Source of the DNA: Melioribacter roseus P3M-2
GTDB lineage: Bacteria; Bacteroidota; Ignavibacteria; Ignavibacteriales; Melioribacteraceae
Direction of reading: 5' to 3'
Length of the DNA stretch: 64,000 nucleotides
NCBI RefSeq assembly: GCF_000279145.1
Contig: NC_018178.1
Location: 1,798,001-1,862,000 of the forward strand
Numbering within the stretch: position 1 is the stretch's first letter; every line of letters begins with the position of its first letter. The translations under genes were made by a program, and so were the position numbers. Shown here one piece after another: positions 45,095-54,780 of the stretch. Under the pieces are notes generated by a model, which ran no database searches, had not been told where the DNA came from, and saw only the letters and a list, made by a program, of their open reading frames with translations.

Positions 45095-48058
45095 ATGAAG
45101 ATTAAAACACATCTAAACGGGGGATTGCTGATCTTATTAATACTTGCCTTTTCCGGGCTCGCTTTTGCGGCGGGTGGCAGAGTTAAAGGCAAAGTACAGG
45201 ATGCGCAAACTAAAGAGCCGCTTCCATTCTGTAATGTGATTCTAGTGGGCACAAGTTTTGGAAGCGCTACGGATTTTGACGGTTTATATCAGATAAATGC
45301 CGTTCCGCCCGGTAAATACATCCTCAGAGCTTCGTTTATTGGGTATAAACAGGAAGAAGTATCTATTGAAGTTAAAGAAGGGAAGACAACCGAATACAAC
45401 TTTAATTTGTCGCCAGAATCCGTATACGGCGACACTATAGTTATTACAGCCCAGGCAGAGGGACAGGCGAAAGCAATTAATGAACAGCTCACTTCGGTTA
45501 CAATTAAAAATGTAGTTTCTTTTGCCAAAATACGGGAGCTCCCGGATGCAAACGCAGCCGAATCGGTAGCGCGATTACCCGGTGTCTCATTGATCAGAAC
45601 CGGAGGCGAAGGCTCGCGAGTTGTTGTAAGAGGTCTTTCTCCTCAATATAACAGAGTGACAATCGACGGAGTCGAATTGCCTGCTAATGTAACTTCCAAC
45701 GATCCGAATGAACATAGGTCGGAATTCAAAGCCGGCGACGAACTCTCCCTCAGCGGCGATAGGGCAACCGACCTAAGTATGATTTCGTCGAATATGCTCG
45801 GAGGGATTGAAGTGGTTAAAGCCATTACTCCCGATATGGACGCTACGCTGCTTGGAGGCGTAATCAATTTCTCTATGAGAAAAGCTCTGAAAACTACGAC
45901 GGGAAAACCCTCATTCGAGTTTTTCACTCAAGGCTCTCATAATAATCTGAAAAACACAAACGACGACTATAAATTCGTCGCCTCCTACGAACAAAGATTC
46001 TGGAATAATAGGTTCGGAATTTTTGCGCAGGGCTCGGCGGAAGACAGAAATCTCAGCGCTAACGAACTTTCTGCCGATTATAACTTTGCCGGCAAACTGA
46101 ATGTTACCGACGAAGGAGATCCCGAATTTCGATCTATGACGTTGACGGACGTACTCAGAGACCGTAAACGTTATGGCGCTACTGTCGTTCTAGATTACAA
46201 GTATAGCAACGGCAGCATCGGTTTTATGAATTTCTTTAGCAGAAGCAATACGAAAACAATCTCTAGAAACGAATCGTATCATTTGCTGGACGACGACCTT
46301 TTCTATTCTGCAACAAATTCCGAAAATACTCTCGACATATTGAGCAATTTGTTAAGCATTTCGCATTCAGTAGCCGGATTTGGAATAGAACTTCGACTAT
46401 CGCATTCGTATTCCAAAACTACTTATCCTAACGATGTAAGGTTTAATTTTTGGCAAAACGGCGCAGGATATGAAAATAAATTTACTCTTCTAAGATATCA
46501 ACGTCCTGAAGTTATCGCTTCTAATGTAGTTTATGATCCGGAAGATGCGGTGTTCTTTGATATCTATAATATCGACAATACATCCAAGGACCGAACATAT
46601 AACGGTACGCTGGATATCAGAAGAGATATTACAATCAGCAAATTAGTAAATGCCAAGATTAAATTTGGAGGAGCCTACCAATATCGCAAGAGATCGTACG
46701 ATTATAACCAGAGCAGCGGTTCGGTATTTTACGACGACGGCGGTCAGGTTGCTTCTGCCGTCTTAAAAGCCTTCCCGCAATTCGGCACAAGTATTACTTT
46801 CTCGGATTTTATTGACTCGTCTTACAGCTACGGAGAATTTTTGAACGGCGATTATCAACTCGGACCTCCATTGAACGTGGACTTGATGATGCAGGTAATA
46901 GAAGTAGCAAAGAAAAATCCAGGCGCAGGCAACGGCGGAGGATATAAACCTCATAAGTTGTCTTCAATATTATACGACTATTCCGGGCATGAGGTCAAAA
47001 GTGCCGCATATTTTATGACTTCAATTAATCTTGGACAAAAGATTACGTTTATCCCGGGGGTGCGTTATCAGAATTTGACCACAACATACAACGGTATTCG
47101 TGGCGAGCAAATTCCGGGCGATATCCAGTATACTGTTGCTGAAGAAACTCAATCTCACGGTTATTGGCTGCCGATGGCGCACCTGAGATACAAGCCGACC
47201 GACTGGCTCCAATTTCATTTTGCTTACACGAATACTTTGAATTATCCGGATTATAATTCGATAATACCGAGATACTATATCGGCACCAATTACATCCTTT
47301 ATAACAACTACAGATTAAAACCCGCGCGCTCCGAAAACTTCGACGCTATCATGTCGATTTATACTAACGAAATCGGACTCTTCTCTGTTGGCGGATTTAA
47401 GAAACGTATTAAAGACCTAGTCTTCCCCACAAAGACATATCCGAAAGACTTTAGCGCTTATCCCGAGCTGCAGGAAAAATTGAAAAACAGAAAAGAGAGC
47501 TTCGCGCTATATACATACATAAACAACCCGATACCGATTGATGTCTTAGGCGTTGAAGGCGAGTGGCAGGCGCACTTCTGGTATTTACCTGAACCGTTCA
47601 CCGGACTTGTATTCAATATTAATTATACGCATATCTTTTCCGAAGCCGATTACCCGAAAACTTATTTGATTACAATACTCGATGAAAATTTTATTCAAAA
47701 GACAGTTAGCGTCGATACGTTTTATACTGACCGTCTTCTCTTTCAACCTAATGACATAATTAACGTTGCGCTCGGTTACGACTATAAAGGATTTTCTTTC
47801 AGAGTTTCAATGCTCTACCAGGACAATATTTTCAAACGTCCGGATTTCTGGTATCAAAACCGCGTTCATTCGGATAAATACGTGAGATTCGATTTGTCGG
47901 TAAAACAAGAATTGCCGTGGTACGGCATTCAGTTATACCTGAATATTAACAACCTGACCGGCGAAGACGACGTCGATATCAATCAGAAAACAAAGTACGT
48001 AACAAATCAGCAAAGGTACGGTATGACCGCTGATTTCGGAATGCGTGTTAGATTATAG
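45095..48058 (+). CDS. TonB-dependent receptor with CarboxypepD-reg-like domain
   Basis: Outer-membrane importer, 987 residues. Signal peptide (LLILLILAFSGLAFA). An N-terminal CarboxypepD_reg-like/SusC-style domain follows (GRVKGKVQDAQTKEPLPFCNVILVGT, TDFDGLYQINAVPPGKYILRASFIGY). Then a plug (ESVARLPGVSLIRTGGEGSRVVVRGLSPQYNRVTIDGVEL) and a 22-strand barrel ending in FGMRVRL. The plug pattern with long PNVQI-type extension resembles the FecA/TonB-dependent subgroup used for oligosaccharides. No SusD-like lipoprotein follows. The next gene is a T9SS-tagged beta-helix protein, a possible surface partner. Confidence 0.92.
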   Translation: MKIKTHLNGGLLILLILAFSGLAFAAGGRVKGKVQDAQTKEPLPFCNVILVGTSFGSATDFDGLYQINAVPPGKYILRASFIGYKQEEVSIEVKEGKTTEYNFNLSPESVYGDTIVITAQAEGQAKAINEQLTSVTIKNVVSFAKIRELPDANAAESVARLPGVSLIRTGGEGSRVVVRGLSPQYNRVTIDGVELPANVTSNDPNEHRSEFKAGDELSLSGDRATDLSMISSNMLGGIEVVKAITPDMDATLLGGVINFSMRKALKTTTGKPSFEFFTQGSHNNLKNTNDDYKFVASYEQRFWNNRFGIFAQGSAEDRNLSANELSADYNFAGKLNVTDEGDPEFRSMTLTDVLRDRKRYGATVVLDYKYSNGSIGFMNFFSRSNTKTISRNESYHLLDDDLFYSATNSENTLDILSNLLSISHSVAGFGIELRLSHSYSKTTYPNDVRFNFWQNGAGYENKFTLLRYQRPEVIASNVVYDPEDAVFFDIYNIDNTSKDRTYNGTLDIRRDITISKLVNAKIKFGGAYQYRKRSYDYNQSSGSVFYDDGGQVASAVLKAFPQFGTSITFSDFIDSSYSYGEFLNGDYQLGPPLNVDLMMQVIEVAKKNPGAGNGGGYKPHKLSSILYDYSGHEVKSAAYFMTSINLGQKITFIPGVRYQNLTTTYNGIRGEQIPGDIQYTVAEETQSHGYWLPMAHLRYKPTDWLQFHFAYTNTLNYPDYNSIIPRYYIGTNYILYNNYRLKPARSENFDAIMSIYTNEIGLFSVGGFKKRIKDLVFPTKTYPKDFSAYPELQEKLKNRKESFALYTYINNPIPIDVLGVEGEWQAHFWYLPEPFTGLVFNINYTHIFSEADYPKTYLITILDENFIQKTVSVDTFYTDRLLFQPNDIINVALGYDYKGFSFRVSMLYQDNIFKRPDFWYQNRVHSDKYVRFDLSVKQELPWYGIQLYLNINNLTGEDDVDINQKTKYVTNQQRYGMTADFGMRVRL

Positions 48059-48112
48059 AAAATTTATGCCCGTAAGCGGCTAAAACTATAACACTATAAT
48101 AGGAGGAATGAT

Positions 48113-49891
48113 ATGAAAAAGCTGTACGCTTTCCTGATAGCCATAGGGATAATATCTCTGTTGGCTTTCCCTGCCGAAACTGTGGCGCAATCCACAACCG
48201 ATACTGTTTATATTCCGGGTTCCCAGTCTTTGGAGATCAGCAACATAATTAATGCGGATACCGCCGTATCGGACTATCGCGTATACGTTCTCGATAGAGG
48301 CGCTATCTATTACATCGAAAAAGCTTTTGAAATTAACAGTTCGTGCAAGTTTATTGCAAAGGGGGATGAAACTAAAAGACCGCCGGTTCTTGCGCCCGCA
48401 ATCAGAGCCGACGGCACTTCAGAAGAATGGTACTTTAAATTTATCAAAAAGGGTATAAAGGTTGAACTTAACGATTTATATCTGTTGTCGATGAGGTCGG
48501 ACGGTAAAACTTTGGGCTGGAGCCGAGCCATCCATATCGGCGCAGACAGTATTTCGCTAAAATTACGCCGCGTCGTTTTCGACGCCTTTACTGAAGCCGG
48601 AATACGCGTTGACGGCGCCAAGTTTGTCAAACTCGATGTGCAGGACTGTCATTTCAGAAACTTTATTCATTCCACTTCTTATTTCGGCGGACAGCCTTTC
48701 TTGTCGGGCGGACTGGATCATCCCGACAGCACAATTTTTATTAATAATACTTTCTTTGCCTGCAACTCGTATCTTTATTCAATTCGCGGTTACGATCCTT
48801 ATTCCGTATTCGAACACAATACGGTTGTATATACTGTAGTTAATCCGTTCTTGATAAGACAGGCTTCCAACTTATATATGAAGAACAATCTGTTTTACGC
48901 AGCTCACGCATGGGGCGGCGATCCCGAACAGGTAATTCAGGGCTGGTTCTTCAATTATCCCGATACTGTTTCATCCAGTATTTACAGAATAAGAAAACGT
49001 GGAACTTATAATGGATATACTATGACCGGTCCTGAAGCTTATGTCGATTCCGCAAGAGGTATTTACATCGACCTGTTCGATCCCAGCAAGCGCGTCCACG
49101 TCGCTCAGAACAACGCTTACTTCAATCCCGAAAAATTGGTTAAGTTCTATAACGACTGGAACGATACCGTTACGGTAGCGGACAGCGTCGTAATGCTCGA
49201 CGATTCAAAACAATATCTGGTAAGAAAATTGACGATGGCAAGATGGATTAACGACTTGAGTCTCTGGTGTCTCGATTCTCTTACAAATCCGGCTTCATGG
49301 GATTATTCGCCATACATTGACGTAAGCAACAATATGGAAGCAGATCCGGGCTTTACAGATCAAGGCGTTGTAAATCATGTCGACAGCTTGGTCGCTTATG
49401 TTCGCAGAATAGCTTCGAGAAAACTTGACAATCCGTGGCATTATGAATTGAATTTCCCGCCGAAATGGCCATTGCCCGAAAATCTTGCTTATTCGAATAC
49501 AATGCTGCAAAATGGCGGTACTGACGGTTTTGCAATCGGCGATTTGAATTGGTTCCCCGAACAGAAAAATCTATGGCTTACAGGAGTTGAAGAAGTTAAT
49601 CCCGAAATTCCAAATGAATTTACGCTCTCGGAAGCTTATCCAAATCCGTTTAACCCGACGACTAAAATCAATTTCAGCCTTACAAAATCTTCGAATGTGA
49701 CTTTAAATGTGTATAATATTCTCGGACAAAAAATCAGAACGCTTATTGACCAGAAAATGTCGCCGGGAACATATTCGGCAACATGGAACGGAAGAGACGA
49801 TTTAGGCAGACAGGTATCGAGCGGCGTTTATTTTATCGGTTTGGAATCCGATTCATTCCGTGCATTCAGAAAAATTGTGTTGATGAAATAG
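48113..49891 (+). CDS. Secreted parallel beta-helix protein with T9SS tail
   Basis: 592 residues. Signal peptide (AFPAETVAQ), then a right-handed beta-helix-like region (IKVELNDLYLLSMRSDG, LKLRRVVFDAFTEAGIRVDG, FVKLDVQDCHFRNF, IFINNTFFACNS, FEHNTVVYTVVNPFLI, LYMKNNLFYAAHAWGG). It ends in a type IX sorting domain (SEAYPNPFNPTTKINFSL to RKIVLM). The fold is shared by pectate-lyase-like polysaccharide lyases and some glycosidases or binding proteins; I cannot pick an enzyme class. It lies 54 bp after the TonB receptor with AGGAGGAA before the start, so it could be its surface glycan-binding partner in place of SusD. Confidence 0.8.
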   Translation: MKKLYAFLIAIGIISLLAFPAETVAQSTTDTVYIPGSQSLEISNIINADTAVSDYRVYVLDRGAIYYIEKAFEINSSCKFIAKGDETKRPPVLAPAIRADGTSEEWYFKFIKKGIKVELNDLYLLSMRSDGKTLGWSRAIHIGADSISLKLRRVVFDAFTEAGIRVDGAKFVKLDVQDCHFRNFIHSTSYFGGQPFLSGGLDHPDSTIFINNTFFACNSYLYSIRGYDPYSVFEHNTVVYTVVNPFLIRQASNLYMKNNLFYAAHAWGGDPEQVIQGWFFNYPDTVSSSIYRIRKRGTYNGYTMTGPEAYVDSARGIYIDLFDPSKRVHVAQNNAYFNPEKLVKFYNDWNDTVTVADSVVMLDDSKQYLVRKLTMARWINDLSLWCLDSLTNPASWDYSPYIDVSNNMEADPGFTDQGVVNHVDSLVAYVRRIASRKLDNPWHYELNFPPKWPLPENLAYSNTMLQNGGTDGFAIGDLNWFPEQKNLWLTGVEEVNPEIPNEFTLSEAYPNPFNPTTKINFSLTKSSNVTLNVYNILGQKIRTLIDQKMSPGTYSATWNGRDDLGRQVSSGVYFIGLESDSFRAFRKIVLMK

Positions 49892-49915
49892 TAGCCTCCT
49901 CCACAGAAACAGTAA

Positions 49916-49943
49916 AGCCAGCCGGTAATATTTCCGGCTGGCT
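49916..49943 (+). terminator. Intrinsic terminator after the T9SS beta-helix gene
   Basis: AGCCAGCCGG (49916-49925) pairs with CCGGCTGGCT (49934-49943), an 8-base loop, then a T/A-rich tail (GATTATTATATTT). It closes the TonB-receptor transcription unit. Confidence 0.75.
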
Positions 49944-49990
49944 GATTATTATATTTACAAATCAAATGAATCAATAATTTGGATATTACT

Positions 49991-51181
49991 ATGAAATCGA
50001 GAGCGCTTCCGGTTTATTTGGCATTCTTGTGTATGGGATTCGGCGACGTCGTCGGTCCGCTCGTCGGACTGGCTAAAGACAGTTTTAGCCTTTCTTACAC
50101 AATGGCTCAATTAATTCCGTTTACCGGTTTTATTATGTTCGGTATTTTATCGGTGCCAATCGGAATATTCCAGGATAGAAAGGGTAGGAAGTTCGTACTG
50201 TTACTCGGTCTTACGGTTGCTTTAATAGGATTATTATTGCCGATATTAAACGGAATGTACGGCTTACCTTTCGATTTATCTTTAGTGGGAAAATTTGACT
50301 TTTTAGTTGTATTGGCTTCCATATTATTATTGTGCGCGGGAGCGACAATACTACAGGTGGTGGGGAATCCGATAATGAGGGATGTTTCGCCGGAAGGGGC
50401 GTATTCCAGAAATTTATCTCTGGCTCAATCGCTGAAAGCCGTCGGTTCTTCTATGGGCTTTCTTATTCCTCCTTTCGCGGCTTATGTTTTTAAACTTGAG
50501 TGGACGATTTTATTTCCGCTCTTCGCTTCCTTGATATTGATTACACTCTTAATAACAATAAAAACCGACATACACGAAAAAGAACAAAAAGACGTGCCGG
50601 CTTCAATTAAATCCTGTTTTGAATTATTGAAAAAGCCCTATGTATTGATAATGGTGCTTGCAATTTTCTTTTACGTTGGAGCGGAAGTATCGATGAGTTC
50701 GGGCGTGCCGATTTTGCTAAAAGAAAACTTTGGAGTTGCGGGATTCAGTCTGTGGGTCAGTTGGTCGCTATTTTTTCTGCCTATAATGGCGGGAAGATTT
50801 TTCGGGTCTCTAATACTCCGGAAAATCGAGGCGCAAAAGTTTCTCAGGTTGACTGTTGTAATTTCGTTTCTCGGTATCGCATTAATGTTTACAAACAGCG
50901 CTCTTATAACGTTTGTCGGAATTATTTTAACGGGCTTAGGTTTCTCGAATATTTTCCCGCTTGTCTTTTCGATAACGATTGAAAAGATGCCGGAAAGATC
51001 GAATGAATTGTCGGGTTTAATGGTTACGGCAATTGCAGGCGGCGCCGTGGTGCCGTTAATTATGGGAGCGGTAAACGATTTAAGCGACGTTCTTACCGGT
51101 TTTATAATTCCGTTGTTATGCGTTATCTATATCGGAATTGCATCCGTATACTCGTCAAAAATTAAATTCGCGGCTGAATAA
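49991..51181 (+). CDS. MFS sugar transporter
   Basis: Twelve-helix major facilitator with the loop motif GIFQDRKGRKFVLLLGL between helices 2 and 3 and a FHS/glucose-galactose-permease-like N-terminus (ALPVYLAFLCMGFGDVVGPLVGLAKDSF). About 396 residues from ATG 49991; an in-frame TTG at 49979 would add four. The neighbouring ROK kinase and NagB-type genes suggest a hexose or amino sugar such as GlcNAc as substrate, but this is contextual. Confidence 0.85.
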   Translation: MKSRALPVYLAFLCMGFGDVVGPLVGLAKDSFSLSYTMAQLIPFTGFIMFGILSVPIGIFQDRKGRKFVLLLGLTVALIGLLLPILNGMYGLPFDLSLVGKFDFLVVLASILLLCAGATILQVVGNPIMRDVSPEGAYSRNLSLAQSLKAVGSSMGFLIPPFAAYVFKLEWTILFPLFASLILITLLITIKTDIHEKEQKDVPASIKSCFELLKKPYVLIMVLAIFFYVGAEVSMSSGVPILLKENFGVAGFSLWVSWSLFFLPIMAGRFFGSLILRKIEAQKFLRLTVVISFLGIALMFTNSALITFVGIILTGLGFSNIFPLVFSITIEKMPERSNELSGLMVTAIAGGAVVPLIMGAVNDLSDVLTGFIIPLLCVIYIGIASVYSSKIKFAAE

Positions 51182-51207
51182 TCCTAAGAATAAAAATAGA
51201 GAATACA

Positions 51208-52317
51208 ATGAATTTTGAAAAAGACACCAGAATTATAATGACATTGGACGGAGGGGGGACGAATTTCGTATTCTCCGCATTTCAGTCCGGAAGACAGATA
51301 GTCGAAGAATATCGTCTCGACGCCTGTGGAGACGACCTTGATAAATCGATGAACAATATAGTCGAAGGATTCAATTATGTACTAAAACAACTCGATAATA
51401 CTCCCTCGGCGATAAGTATTGCATTTCCCGGACCGGCAGACTATCCCAACGGTATTATCGGAGATCTGGGCAATCTTCCTGCGTATAGAGGCGGTGTGGC
51501 ATTGGGTCCTTTTCTTAAAAATAAATTTGGCTTGCCGGTTTTTATCAACAACGACGGCGACCTTTATGCTTATGGTGAAGGGCTTGCCGGTTTCCTTCCG
51601 TATATAAATAAATTGTTGAGCGATTCGGGCAATCCGAAAAGATATAAAAATCTGGTCGGCATTACTTTGGGAACAGGATTCGGATGCGGTTTATTCATTA
51701 ACGGAGAACTCTACAGGGGCGATAATTCGATGGCAGGCGAAATTTGGCTTCTTCGAAATCGGATTTCTCCCGAAGAATTTGCCGAAGAACACGCCAGTAT
51801 AAGAGGAGTAAGAAGACTCTACGGCGAAGCTGCCGGCATCGGATTTTCGGACGCCCCTTCTCCCAAAGAAATTTATGAAATAGCCATTGGAAAACTCGAG
51901 GGAAATAAAAACGCTGCAATTGAAGCTTATAAAAAAATGGCTCGGGTAGTTGGCGACGCTATTGCAAACGTGGTTACAATTATGGATTGTCCGGTTGTAA
52001 TCGGCGGCGGTTTGGCGGGAGCTTCGCAGCTTTTCATGCCGTTTTTGTTAGACGAAATGAGAAGTTGTTATAGAAAAACTTCTGACGGCGCTCGGGTAAA
52101 ACGACTAATGGCTCAGATTTATAATCTCGACAATGAAGAAGACCTTAAAAATTTTCTGCACAACGAGACAGTAGAAATAAATGTTTACGGTACAAACGAA
52201 AAAGTGAATTACGACGCCTCGAAGAAAATCGCTATTGGCATTTCGCAATTAGGCGCCAGCAAAGCGATAGCTCTTGGCGCTTATGCCTTTGCATTGAATA
52301 TGATCGATAAACAGTGA
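51208..52317 (+). CDS. ROK-family sugar kinase (possible N-acetylglucosamine or mannose kinase)
   Basis: Phosphorylates a hexose with ATP. Seen: the phosphate-binding LDGGGTNFVFSAF at the N-terminus, SIAFPGPADYPNG, the sugar-binding INNDGDLYAYGE with catalytic Asp, GITLGTGFGCGLFINGELYRG, AGEIWL, and VVIGGGLAGA. The usual ROK zinc motif CxCGxxGCxE after AGEI is absent; there is a different helical segment instead. No N-terminal HTH, so it is a kinase, not a NagC-type repressor. 369 residues. It lies 22 bp before the NagB-like gene, pointing to amino-sugar use. Confidence 0.85.
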   Translation: MNFEKDTRIIMTLDGGGTNFVFSAFQSGRQIVEEYRLDACGDDLDKSMNNIVEGFNYVLKQLDNTPSAISIAFPGPADYPNGIIGDLGNLPAYRGGVALGPFLKNKFGLPVFINNDGDLYAYGEGLAGFLPYINKLLSDSGNPKRYKNLVGITLGTGFGCGLFINGELYRGDNSMAGEIWLLRNRISPEEFAEEHASIRGVRRLYGEAAGIGFSDAPSPKEIYEIAIGKLEGNKNAAIEAYKKMARVVGDAIANVVTIMDCPVVIGGGLAGASQLFMPFLLDEMRSCYRKTSDGARVKRLMAQIYNLDNEEDLKNFLHNETVEINVYGTNEKVNYDASKKIAIGISQLGASKAIALGAYAFALNMIDKQ

Positions 52318-52339
52318 ACAATAATAATACAGGAGAATC

Positions 52340-52645
52340 ATGGAACCAGGTTCTAAAGTCGAAAGCTTTTTTCTGAAAAAATCAGGTAAAAAATTTATAT
52401 ATAAACCCACTGAAAAAATTCCCGTTATTCAGGTCGGGAATATTCCCGAATTGGGCGAATTGACCGCATTTCGTTTTGTAGAGTGGCTGCAGGCAAATCC
52501 GGAAGGAGTCGTATCGCTGCCTACGGGAAAAACGCCCGAGTATTTTATCTACTGGTTTACTCACATAATGAAGAACTGGGATAAACCGGAAATCAGACAA
52601 AAATTAAAAAATACGAACTTGATCCCCAAAAGAAACCGGATATGA
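52340..52645 (+). pseudogene. N-terminal part of frameshifted NagB/PIG-L fusion
   Basis: Encodes the start of a glucosamine-6-phosphate deaminase domain (IPELGELTAFRFVEWLQ, GVVSLPTGKTPEYF), then loses frame in the A-run at 52606-52611 and ends after KNTNLIPKRNRI. If one A is added there, the chain reads on as KLKKYELDPQKKPDMKKIK directly into the downstream frame. AGGAGAATC precedes the ATG. Alternatively the heptamer A_AAA_AAT would allow a -1 ribosomal slip to the same effect. Confidence 0.75.
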
Positions 52646-54681
52646 AGAAAATAAAGTTCGTCCAGATTGACGAATTTTATCCCATCGACTCGACGCAGCA
52701 AAACAGCTTTTATTATTACATAAAAAAATTTTATATAAAAACTTTCGGCATCGATCCCAACAACGCGCTTTTGATCAATGTTAATAAAATCGGAACGGCG
52801 GAAAATCTTCCTCTGTCCGTAATATTTCCCGATAATAAGGTTGACCTTAGTTTACGTACGAAACTGCCGGGCAGCCGGGTAGAAAGATTACAAAAAGAAA
52901 CGATTGAGATAGTAGACGAATTTTGCACTCAATACGAGAAAAAAATACGTGAGATGGGCGGTATCGGATTCTTCCTGGGAGGAATTGGTCCTGACGGACA
53001 TATCGGGTTCAACGTTCAGGGAAGCGACCACTATTCAACTACAAGATTGACCGCGACTAACTATCAAACGCAAGCCGCCGCCTCAACCGATCTGGGGGGA
53101 ATCGAAGTCGCTTCGAACAGGCTTGTTATTACTATCGGTCTTAATACAATTACATATAATAAAAACGCCACCGCTATTATTATAGCCGCTGGCGAAGCCA
53201 AAGCGAAAATCGTAAAAGACTCTGTCGAGAACGAAGCTTCAAATAAATATCCTGCAACCGTGCTGCAAAAGCTCCGCGATTCGCGCTTTTATCTTACTAA
53301 CGGAGCCGCGTCGCTCTTATCCGAAAGAATTTATGACGACGTGGAGAAAGAAACAAAATTATCGAGACTTTCTCTGGAAAAGGCTGTGATTAATTTGTCG
53401 GTTAATACTGGCAAAGAATTGTTGTCGCTTTCAAAGAGCGACTATTCCGGCGATAAGCTCGCAAATCTTGTTTTGAAGAAATCCGGAAAGACGGTTAAAG
53501 AAATCAACGAGCTTATTTATAATGATATAGTCGAACGTTTTAATAAAGGAATGAATACGCCACTTAATCAGACTATCTTACATACAGCCCCGCATCATGA
53601 CGACATAATGTTGGGATACCTTGCTTTTATTAATCATCTTGTAAGAACACATTTGAATAAACACCATTTTGCTGTTTTTACAAGCGGTTTTACAGCCGTA
53701 ACAAATTCCTACATGCTCGAATTGACGCTAAAACTGAAAGAATACTTAAATGCCGGAGCTTTCGACGAAAGGTATAAAACGGGTTACTTCGAACCCGACA
53801 ACGCAGAGGCAAAAGATAGCGATATCAGTCTTTATCTCGACGGCATCGCCGAAAATAATAAAGCCAAAAGAACCGAAGCTACTTCCAGAAGAATGCTCAG
53901 AAACATTATAGAAATTTACGAAGAAACAAGCCTTAGATATATAAACGACAGAGTGGACGAGCTGATTAATTATTTCGGAACCCAGTATCCCGGTAAAAAA
54001 GACATTCCGCACGTTCAAAAGCTGAAAGGAATGTTGAGAGAATGGGAGGAAGAACTGACCTGGGCATATTACGGCTTCTCTTCGAAAGACGTTTCGCATC
54101 TAAGGCTCGGCTTCTATCAGGGAAATATTTTTACTGAAAATCCTGAACTACAAAGAGACGTAATCCCGATACTTGAATTAATTAGAAAAATCAAACCGAC
54201 TATATTAACCGTGGCATTTGACCCGGAAGGCAGCGGACCGGATACGCATTACAAAGTGCTTCAGGCAGTAAGCGAAGCATTGAAACTTTATGAAAAAGAG
54301 GAAGACATCTCGAAGCTGAAAATATGGGGGTACAGAAATGTCTGGTACCGCTTCCATCCTGCGGAAGCAAATATTTATGTGCCTGTCAGTTTGAATTCTA
54401 TGGCGATTCTCGACAACGTATTTATGAATTGTTACGGTTCTCAAAAAGACGCCAGCTTTCCAAGTTGGGAGTACGACGGACCTTTTTCTCAGCTGGCCAG
54501 ACAAATTCATGTCGAGCAATATCAGAAAATCAGGAACTGTCTGGGTAAAAAATATTTTCTGAACAATCCTATACCCAGAGCGCGCGCTGCTCACGGCATG
54601 TTATTCCTAAAAGAAATGAGCGTAAAGGAATTCTATCAGTATTCAATGGAATTGAGAAAATCAGTTGAATATATTAAATAA
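52642..54681 (+). CDS. Glucosamine-6-phosphate deaminase domain fused to PIG-L/LmbE deacetylase-like domain
   Basis: This frame carries most of the protein: FVQIDEFYP and GGIGPDGHIGFNVQG of the NagB/RpiA-like isomerase-deaminase fold, then from about residue 310 a PIG-L/LmbE zinc-deacetylase domain (ILHTAPHHDDIMLGYLAFI, LTVAFDPEGSGPDTHYKV with the metal-binding His/Asp residues). In Bacteroidota similar two-domain proteins are annotated as glucosamine-6-phosphate deaminases. A plausible role is removal of acetate and ammonia from GlcNAc-6-phosphate to give fructose-6-phosphate, so replacing NagA plus NagB (inference). Joined with 52340-52611 the full protein would be about 780 residues. ATG 52642 is probably internal. 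Confidence 0.82.
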   Translation: MKKIKFVQIDEFYPIDSTQQNSFYYYIKKFYIKTFGIDPNNALLINVNKIGTAENLPLSVIFPDNKVDLSLRTKLPGSRVERLQKETIEIVDEFCTQYEKKIREMGGIGFFLGGIGPDGHIGFNVQGSDHYSTTRLTATNYQTQAAASTDLGGIEVASNRLVITIGLNTITYNKNATAIIIAAGEAKAKIVKDSVENEASNKYPATVLQKLRDSRFYLTNGAASLLSERIYDDVEKETKLSRLSLEKAVINLSVNTGKELLSLSKSDYSGDKLANLVLKKSGKTVKEINELIYNDIVERFNKGMNTPLNQTILHTAPHHDDIMLGYLAFINHLVRTHLNKHHFAVFTSGFTAVTNSYMLELTLKLKEYLNAGAFDERYKTGYFEPDNAEAKDSDISLYLDGIAENNKAKRTEATSRRMLRNIIEIYEETSLRYINDRVDELINYFGTQYPGKKDIPHVQKLKGMLREWEEELTWAYYGFSSKDVSHLRLGFYQGNIFTENPELQRDVIPILELIRKIKPTILTVAFDPEGSGPDTHYKVLQAVSEALKLYEKEEDISKLKIWGYRNVWYRFHPAEANIYVPVSLNSMAILDNVFMNCYGSQKDASFPSWEYDGPFSQLARQIHVEQYQKIRNCLGKKYFLNNPIPRARAAHGMLFLKEMSVKEFYQYSMELRKSVEYIK

Positions 54682-54731
54682 GTACGAGGAAAGAAAAAAT
54701 TTAGAAAATAAAATAGCATTCGGAATTGAGA

Positions 54732-54739
54732 TACATTTG
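54732..54739 (+). promoter_or_regulatory. Possible -7 promoter element before the GH47 gene
   Basis: TACATTTG matches TAnnTTTG, 41 bases before the ATG at 54781; no TTG at proper spacing. Weak. Confidence 0.25.
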
Positions 54740-54780
54740 CTGAAAGTTAAACAAAAAAAATAAATACAAGAGGTAAGGAT

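Noticed and set aside
53746-54099. Minus-strand frame within the NagB/PIG-L gene
   Set aside because: Antisense shadow with no family features.
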